Below the pieces are notes generated by a model. The model did no database searches and had not been told where the DNA came from. It saw only the letters and a program-made list of their open reading frames with translations. This document shows positions 5,846 through 10,442 of a stretch of DNA of 10,442 nucleotides, piece by piece. The stretch is from assembly GCA_002492045.1 (NCBI GenBank), contig DKXC01000052.1, positions 1 to 10,442 on the forward strand, read 5' to 3'. A program made the translations under genes and the position numbers. The DNA comes from Micrococcaceae bacterium UBA7136. GTDB taxonomy: Bacteria; Actinomycetota; Actinomycetes; Actinomycetales; Micrococcaceae. The stretch's first letter is position 1. The number at the start of each line of letters is the position of its first letter.

Positions 5846-6805
5846 TTAGAAGAGGATGGAAGCGTAGGTTCCCACCTGTTCAAAACCGCAGCGGGCGTAG
5901 AGGGCCCGGGCAGGCTGGTTGTAGTTGTTAACGTAGAGAGAAATCCGCCGGTAGCGCTGGCTAATCAGTTGCAGGGCCTGAGCCAGTAGCGGGACCGCCA
6001 GCTTCTGCCCCCGGTAGGCCGGGTGTAGCCAAACCCCCTGCAGCTGGCAGTCCTGGCCCGCCACCAGACCTAGATCAACCTTAAAGACCACAACCCCCTC
6101 CCGGTTGAGGGCCAGCAGGCTGCGACCCGAGCCCAGAAGCTGGTCCAGTCGCTGGCTATAGCCCCTAGGGTCCCGAATCATGGGGTCGTAGCCTACCTCT
6201 TCGGTAAACATGGCCACCGAGGCAGGTAGCAGACTGGGGCCGTCAGCAGGCTGGGCCCAGCGAACCGGCAAGACCTGCGGCAGCTTGAGCTGGGGACGGT
6301 CCAGGGGCCGGGCAGCCAGGGAGGCCAGCTGCTCATAAGAGGTCAGGGCCAGCAGGGGCTGACTAGGACGCAGGTCGAAGGGGCTGGGCATGCGTCCAGA
6401 AATCTTCTCCCAGAGCCCCAAAACCTGGGCCTGAGGGCCAAAAATAGACCCCACCTGCCGTTTTTGCCGCAGAATATAACGGGCCACCTGCCGGTAGTAG
6501 GCGGCTGGTAAGTCCAGGGGTAGGCAGTTAGCCCCCAACCAGAGGGCCCCCACTAGGCGGGAGCCAGTCCCCTGACTCTCGGGGGTCTCATCAGCCTCGA
6601 AAATCCCCAGGAAACCCTGCTGTCGCCGGTAGGGTGCTAGCTGCCGGGCATTGGGCAGGCCCCAGAGTTCCAGCTGTTCAGCGGCAAAAAGATAGCCCAC
6701 CGGGTCCCGGGCAATCATGACTTCTAGGGCAGGCCGGTCCTCTTGAGTCAGGGGACGAATCAGGGCGCGAGGGCCCCGGGTCTGCAGAAGCGAAAGCAGG
6801 GACAC
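5846..6805 (-). CDS. GNAT-family N-acetyltransferase with N-terminal DUF4081-like domain
   Basis: A 319-residue two-part protein. The N-terminal part (about 13-140) contains the family-type DPVGYLFAAEQLELWGL and resembles the DUF4081 domain. The C-terminal part (about 175-319) is a GNAT fold. VWLHPAYRGQKLAVPLL (258-274) is the acetyl-CoA pyrophosphate-binding segment, and YVNNYNQPARALYARCGFE (291-309) is the classic terminal motif. The substrate is unknown. M. tuberculosis Rv2867c has the same architecture and place next to ispG. The start is a GTG at 6805 with a weak ribosome binding site. It lies only 18 bases after the ispG stop, so it is very likely co-transcribed and perhaps translationally coupled. 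In the acetyl-CoA loop the usual second glycine/alanine pattern (RGxGxG) is altered to RGQKLA, which could reflect a diverged cofactor loop. Confidence 0.88.
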   Translation of the reverse strand: MSLLSLLQTRGPRALIRPLTQEDRPALEVMIARDPVGYLFAAEQLELWGLPNARQLAPYRRQQGFLGIFEADETPESQGTGSRLVGALWLGANCLPLDLPAAYYRQVARYILRQKRQVGSIFGPQAQVLGLWEKISGRMPSPFDLRPSQPLLALTSYEQLASLAARPLDRPQLKLPQVLPVRWAQPADGPSLLPASVAMFTEEVGYDPMIRDPRGYSQRLDQLLGSGRSLLALNREGVVVFKVDLGLVAGQDCQLQGVWLHPAYRGQKLAVPLLAQALQLISQRYRRISLYVNNYNQPARALYARCGFEQVGTYASILF

Positions 6806-6823
6806 AGTGGGCTGAGCCTATCG

Positions 6824-7990
6824 CTAGGAGGCTACAGTGACGGTAGGCTCACCGGAGAGGTCAATCTCGCCGCGTTCTTCCATCTCGCGGGCAATCCGGT
6901 TGGCCTCCTCAATCAGGGTCTCCACGATATCTGCCTCAGGAACGGTCTTAATAACCTCACCCTTAACAAAAATCTGGCCCTTACCGTTACCAGAGGCAAC
7001 GCCCAGATCAGCTTCGCGGGCCTCGCCGGGGCCGTTAACAACACAGCCCATAACAGCCACACGCAGGGGAACCTTCATGCCTTCTAGGCCCTCGGTTACC
7101 TTCTCTGCCAGCTCCCAGACGTTGACCTGGGCCCGTCCGCAGGAGGGGCAGGAAACAATATCCAGCTTGCGGGGACGCAGGTTGAGGGACTCCAGAATCT
7201 GGGAACCCACCTTGACTTCCTCCACCGGAGGGGCTGAGAGGGAGACTCGGATGGTGTCGCCGATACCCTCAGACAGGAGGGCGCCAAAGGCGGTAGCAGA
7301 CTTAATGGTGCCCTGGAAGGCCGGGCCTGCCTCGGTCACACCCAGGTGCAGGGGCCAGTCACCGGCTGCAGCCAGCTGACGGTAAGCCTCAACCATGATG
7401 ACCGGGTCATTGTGCTTAACAGAAATCTTAAAATCATGGAAGCCGTGCTCCTCAAAGAGGGAGGCCTCCCAGACGGCTGACTCCACCAGGGCCTCGGGGG
7501 TGGCCTTACCGTACTTCTGGAGCAGGCGCTTATCCAGGGAACCAGCGTTAACACCGATTCGGATGGAGGTGCCGTGGTCCTTGGCGGCAGCGGCAATCTC
7601 CTTGACCTGGTCGTCGAACTTGCGGATGTTGCCGGGGTTAACCCGTACAGCCCCGCAGCCGGCCTCAATAGCAGCAAAAACATACTTGGGCTGGAAGTGA
7701 ATGTCAGCGATGACCGGAATCTGGGACTGCTTGGCGATAATGGGCAGGGCCTCGGCGTCCTTATCGGTGGGGCAGGCCACCCGGACGATGTCGCAACCAG
7801 CGGCGGTCAGCTCTGCGATCTGCTGCAGGGTGGCGCCGATGTCGTGGGTCTTGGTGGTGGTCATGGACTGAACCGAGACGGGAGAGTTTGAGCCAACCCC
7901 TACCGATCCGACCTTGAACTGGCGGGTCTTACGGCGCGGGGCCAGTAGCGGCAGGGGGGCAGCCGGCATTCCAAGAGCTACTGAGGTCAA
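6824..7990 (-). CDS. ispG: 4-hydroxy-3-methylbut-2-en-1-yl diphosphate synthase (IspG/GcpE)
   Basis: A 388-residue iron-sulfur enzyme of the MEP isoprenoid pathway, converting MEcPP to HMBPP. The N-terminal TIM barrel includes PVSVQSMTTT, VACPTDKDAEALP, ADIHFQPKYVF, VRVNPGNIRKFDDQ and FKISVKHND. The C-terminal [4Fe-4S] domain has CPSCGRAQV (Cys281, Cys284) and MGCVVNGPGEA (Cys316, Glu323). Spacings of 35 residues and then 7 match the known three-Cys-one-Glu cluster ligands. This is the short two-domain bacterial form. The start is a TTG at 7990, chosen because GGGAGG lies six bases upstream and the N-terminus MTSVALGMPAAP is typical of actinobacterial IspG. A probable promoter lies about 57 bases upstream. 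It forms a transcription unit with the GNAT gene and probably proS, and shares its pathway with dxr upstream. Confidence 0.97.
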   Translation of the reverse strand: MTSVALGMPAAPLPLLAPRRKTRQFKVGSVGVGSNSPVSVQSMTTTKTHDIGATLQQIAELTAAGCDIVRVACPTDKDAEALPIIAKQSQIPVIADIHFQPKYVFAAIEAGCGAVRVNPGNIRKFDDQVKEIAAAAKDHGTSIRIGVNAGSLDKRLLQKYGKATPEALVESAVWEASLFEEHGFHDFKISVKHNDPVIMVEAYRQLAAAGDWPLHLGVTEAGPAFQGTIKSATAFGALLSEGIGDTIRVSLSAPPVEEVKVGSQILESLNLRPRKLDIVSCPSCGRAQVNVWELAEKVTEGLEGMKVPLRVAVMGCVVNGPGEAREADLGVASGNGKGQIFVKGEVIKTVPEADIVETLIEEANRIAREMEERGEIDLSGEPTVTVAS

Positions 7991-8046
7991 GGTCTTCCTC
8001 CCAGGGTTTGGTTACAGGGCCAGCCGGTAGGCAGGCCTCAGAGACG

Positions 8047-8052
8047 ATTATA
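8047..8052 (-). promoter_or_regulatory. Probable -10 box of the ispG promoter
   Basis: On the minus strand a perfect TATAAT stands in an AT-rich run (GATAGATATATAATCG), 57 bases upstream of the ispG TTG, just past the palindromic element that follows rseP. The -35 region (GTCCAG/TCCAGA at 16-17-base spacing) is weak. A transcript from here would have a leader of roughly 50 bases. It would give ispG a start independent of dxr-rseP. Confidence 0.45.
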
Positions 8053-8065
8053 TATCTATCGAGTG

Positions 8066-8191
8066 TTTTCTGGACGGGCAGACAAAGGACCGCGGGCTAC
8101 CCTCTTGACCGTTGAGCCTTGCTCACCGGTCAATTCATGCCAGCCCCAGGCCACGCCCGCTACGTCCTTTTGTCTGTGCCCGTCCAAAAAA
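8066..8191. repeat. 126-bp nested inverted repeat between rseP and ispG
   Basis: The outer arms are TTTTCTGGACGGGCAGACAA onward (8066-8090) and GTCCTTTTGTCTG..CCCGTCC plus an A-run (8164-8191). They pair over about 24 bases with bulges of one and two bases and one mismatch. Inside these lie GCGGGC (8092-8097) with GCCCGC (8155-8160). At the centre is a compact hairpin, TTGACCG-T-TGAGC-CTT-GCTCA-C-CGGTCAA (8105-8133). The rseP stop codon lies just outside the right arm, and the ispG TATAAT just outside the left. Neither strand has a T-run after the structure, so it is not a standard intrinsic terminator. It may be a MITE-like insertion, a long-stem terminator/insulator, or an RNA processing site. 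Pairing is seen; function is inferred. Confidence 0.6.
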
Positions 8192-8194
8192 TCT

Positions 8195-9535
8195 CTAGAA
8201 AAGGCTAATGGGCTTGAAAATATCCGCCGTCACCAGGATGACAGTCATGAGCAGGAAGGCCCCGGCCACCAGGTAGGTTAGGGGTAGAAGCTTGACCGGG
8301 TCGAAGGGCCCCGGGTCGGGGCGTCCGGTCAGTCGGGCCAGGCCCCGCCGCAGCCCCTCCCAGAGGGCACCGAGCACGTGCCCGCCGTCCAGCGGCAGCA
8401 GGGGAATCAGGTTGAAAACAAAAAGCATGAGGTTCATCTGGGCCACCAGGGAAACCAGGCTGGCTGCCCGGTCCCGCAGGGAAATCTGCTCCTGGGCGGC
8501 CACCTCACCGGCAATCCGGCCCACACCCACCACCGAGAGGGGGCTGTTGACGTCCCGCTCCCCGTTGGTGACCAGGGTTTGGGCTACCCCGTAGACGCGG
8601 GCAGGCAGGCGCAGGATAGAGGCCCCCATGCGTTCCAGGGACTGGCCGACGGTGGGTAGCACCTGGTCTAGGCTGCCGGGGGTTAGCTCGGTGGCGGGGG
8701 CAATACCGATGAAGCCCACCTCAACCGTCCGATAGGAGCCATCCTCATTGCGCAGGTAGCTGCCGGTCAGATCATCGTAGACGGGTCGGGCTGTCAGCAA
8801 AGGGGTGATGCTGGTTTTGGTCTCTTGGCCCTCCCGCAGGTAAGTCAGCTCTACCTCCTGGTTGGCCTGGGAGCGAATCAGCTCAGACAGTTGATCCCAG
8901 GACTCTACCGGCTGACCGGCAAAGGAAGTGATTTGGTCCCCAGCCTGCAAACCGGCGGCTGCTGCCGGGGCTACCGGGTCTTGGGGGCCGCACTCGGTTT
9001 GGCCCCGCCCCTGGGTTTCGTCCACGGTCTGGACGCAGGCTGAGACTGACTGCAGGCTGGTGGTGGGCTGGTAAGAGCCAAAACCGAGCAGGAGCAGGGC
9101 TGTGGCTAACAGGCCAATCAACAGATTCATGGCCGGGCCGCCCAGCATAATGATCATGCGCTTGTGAACCGGCAGCTGGTAGAAGAGCCTGCCCTGATCA
9201 GCCTCGGTGATCCGTTCGGCGTCCGCTTCTCTGGCCTGGTCGGCCAACTGCTGGAAGGGGCTGGTGCCACCGGAGCGGCTAGCCTCCCCCTCCTTGGCCG
9301 GCGGGTACATGCCAATCATGGAGATGTAACCGCCCAGGGGCAGTGCCTTAAAACCGTATTCGGTCTCGCCCCGTCGCCAGGAGAAGAGGGTTTTGCCGAA
9401 GCCAATCATGTACTGGGGTACTCGCACCCCAAAAAGTTTGGCCGGAATCAGGTGGCCCAGTTCGTGCAGGGCAATAGAGAAGGCAATAGCCAGGGCCATG
9501 AGCAGGACCCCAGCGCTAAAGAGCAGGGCGGTCAC
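8195..9535 (-). CDS. rseP: Site-2 intramembrane zinc metalloprotease, RseP/Rip1 type
   Basis: A 446-residue integral membrane protease of the M50 family that cuts substrates such as anti-sigma factors within the membrane. The zinc motif HELGH lies at 24-28 inside the first transmembrane helix. A second helix spans about 130-152. A PDZ domain follows at about 160-245 (AGLQAGDQITSFAGQPVESW). The second catalytic motif NLIPLLPLDGGHV (375-387, with Asp383) lies in the third helix, and a last helix sits at about 418-437. The start is a GTG at 9535, which places HELGH at the usual distance from the N-terminus. AGGA abuts this codon, too close for a normal site, and the dxr stop is only 2 bases away, so translation is probably coupled to dxr. 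It is the counterpart of M. tuberculosis Rip1 (Rv2869c). Substrates cannot be told from this window. Confidence 0.96.
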   Translation of the reverse strand: MTALLFSAGVLLMALAIAFSIALHELGHLIPAKLFGVRVPQYMIGFGKTLFSWRRGETEYGFKALPLGGYISMIGMYPPAKEGEASRSGGTSPFQQLADQAREADAERITEADQGRLFYQLPVHKRMIIMLGGPAMNLLIGLLATALLLLGFGSYQPTTSLQSVSACVQTVDETQGRGQTECGPQDPVAPAAAAGLQAGDQITSFAGQPVESWDQLSELIRSQANQEVELTYLREGQETKTSITPLLTARPVYDDLTGSYLRNEDGSYRTVEVGFIGIAPATELTPGSLDQVLPTVGQSLERMGASILRLPARVYGVAQTLVTNGERDVNSPLSVVGVGRIAGEVAAQEQISLRDRAASLVSLVAQMNLMLFVFNLIPLLPLDGGHVLGALWEGLRRGLARLTGRPDPGPFDPVKLLPLTYLVAGAFLLMTVILVTADIFKPISLF

Positions 9536-9537
9536 TC

Positions 9538-10442
9538 CTAGCTAGCCCTCCCCAGAATCTGGTTGGCCCGCCCCCGGGCCCAGGTCTCAGCCTCGAGGAC
9601 GGCCTCTAGGGTCAGGTTATTGCCCTCAGCCAGGGCCGAGGAGGAGGCGTGTTCTTCTAGCACCCGTCCGGTGGTCTCAATCATGTCGGTGAAGCGGATA
9701 GCCCCGGCATGGAAAGCTGCCACAGCTTCTTCGTTAGCGGCGTTAAAGACAGCCGGGAAGGTGCCGCCCCGCTTGCCAGCCGCCTTAATCATGTCTACGG
9801 CAGGGAAAGCTTGGTTGTCTAGGGGCTCAAAGGTCCATTCTGAGGCCTTAGACCAGTCACAGGGGGCGGCAATGCCGGGAATCCGGTGGGGCCAGGTGAG
9901 CCCTAGGGCAATGGGCAGCAGCATGGTGGGTGGGGAGGCCTGGGCCAGGGTAGAACCGTCCACGAACTGGACCAGGGAATGAACAATCGACTGCCGGTGG
10001 ACGGTGACGTCAATCCGGTCTAGGTCAATACCGAAAAGGTGGTGGGCTTCTAGCACCTCCAGGGCCTTATTGACCATGGAGGCCGAGTTGGTGGTCACCA
10101 CCAGGCCCATGTCCCAGGTGGGGTGGGCCAGGGCCTGGGCCGGGGTAACCTCCCGCAACTGCTGGTAGGTCATACCCCGGAAGGGCCCGCCCGAGGCGGT
10201 CAGAATCAGCCGGTCAATCTCCTGGTCGCTACCGGCTGCCAGGGCCTGGGCCAGGGCTGAATGCTCTGAATCAACCGGAATCATGGGCTGCTCTAGGGGG
10301 GAGACCTCCACGGCTGCCTTGACCAGCTGGCCACCGGCAATCAGGGATTCCTTATTGGCCAGGGCCACCTGGGAACCAGCCTCCAGGGCTGCCAGGGTGG
10401 GTTGCAGTCCGATAGAACCGGTAATCCCGTTGAGGACCACAT
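9538..10442 (-). CDS. dxr: 1-deoxy-D-xylulose 5-phosphate reductoisomerase (5' end cut off)
   Basis: The NADPH-dependent enzyme of the second MEP-pathway step (DXP to MEP). About 301 C-terminal residues are visible; the first quarter, with most of the Rossmann fold, lies beyond the right edge. Visible signatures are VLNGITGSIGLQPTLAAL, ALANKESLIAGG, the metal-binding PVDSEHSAL, the LTASGGPFRG loop and the NSASMVNKALEV region carrying the third acidic ligand. The C-terminal domain (TFPAVFNAANEEAVAAF) follows. Differences from common DXR sequences are VHRQSIVHS in place of VHPQSIVHS, NKALE in place of NKGLE, and WDMGL where family members usually have MGP or MGR. The metal ligands and the histidine are kept, so I take it as active. 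Two bases separate its TAG from the rseP start, so the two form an operon. Confidence 0.96.
   Translation of the reverse strand, partial: VVLNGITGSIGLQPTLAALEAGSQVALANKESLIAGGQLVKAAVEVSPLEQPMIPVDSEHSALAQALAAGSDQEIDRLILTASGGPFRGMTYQQLREVTPAQALAHPTWDMGLVVTTNSASMVNKALEVLEAHHLFGIDLDRIDVTVHRQSIVHSLVQFVDGSTLAQASPPTMLLPIALGLTWPHRIPGIAAPCDWSKASEWTFEPLDNQAFPAVDMIKAAGKRGGTFPAVFNAANEEAVAAFHAGAIRFTDMIETTGRVLEEHASSSALAEGNNLTLEAVLEAETWARGRANQILGRAS

Noticed and set aside
6837..7379. 180-codon plus-strand open frame
   Set aside because: Antisense of ispG, whose frame carries all catalytic motifs; the opposite frame is Ser/Arg/Pro-rich noise.
8105..8133. TTGACC as a -35 box in the centre of the rseP-ispG element
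   Set aside because: It is one arm of a perfect hairpin and no -10 box is found at 16-18 bases in either direction.
1..10442. Defence, CRISPR, toxin-antitoxin, phage or transposase genes
   Set aside because: All long frames are explained by conserved housekeeping genes plus one unknown membrane protein; no direct-repeat array or tRNA gene was seen.

Overview
This is a core housekeeping segment from an actinobacterium. The gene order dxr-rseP-ispG-GNAT-proS | divergent membrane gene | rimP-nusA-ylxR-infB matches the Mycobacterium tuberculosis order (Rv2870c-Rv2867c, then Rv2845c-Rv2839c). The protein sequences (actinobacterial NusA without C-terminal repeats, Ala/Pro/Lys-rich IF2 linker, 'MTSV-LGMPAAP' start of IspG) also fit Actinomycetota. 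The family Actinomycetaceae is my best guess, but it is an inference. The DNA is moderately GC-rich, uses TAG for most stops, and is rich in CTAG.

Layout. All genes except one are on the minus strand, so the biological order runs from right to left. At the right end is the 3' two thirds of dxr (MEP isoprenoid pathway, step 2). It is followed after 2 nt by rseP (site-2 intramembrane protease). A 204-base gap holds a long nested inverted repeat and a probable promoter. Then come ispG (MEP pathway, penultimate step), a DUF4081-type GNAT acetyltransferase, and proS. In the middle one plus-strand gene encodes an Ala/Gln-rich, N-terminally anchored protein of unknown function. It converges with proS, and the 191 bases from one stop codon to the other form a second long imperfect inverted repeat. 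To the left, rimP, nusA, ylxR and the start of infB form the usual ribosome maturation / transcription antitermination / translation initiation cluster.

How the genes work together. dxr and ispG supply isoprenoid precursors, and RseP acts in regulated membrane proteolysis. ProRS, RimP, NusA, YlxR and IF2 serve translation and transcription elongation. Nothing in the window encodes a defence system, integrase, transposase or CRISPR array. The most interesting material is non-coding: two large palindromic elements (3791-3981 and 8066-8191), hairpins in the nusA and infB leaders, a 16-bp perfect palindrome upstream of infB, and a terminator-like hairpin just before the plus-strand gene. No stretch over 300 bases lacks a gene.
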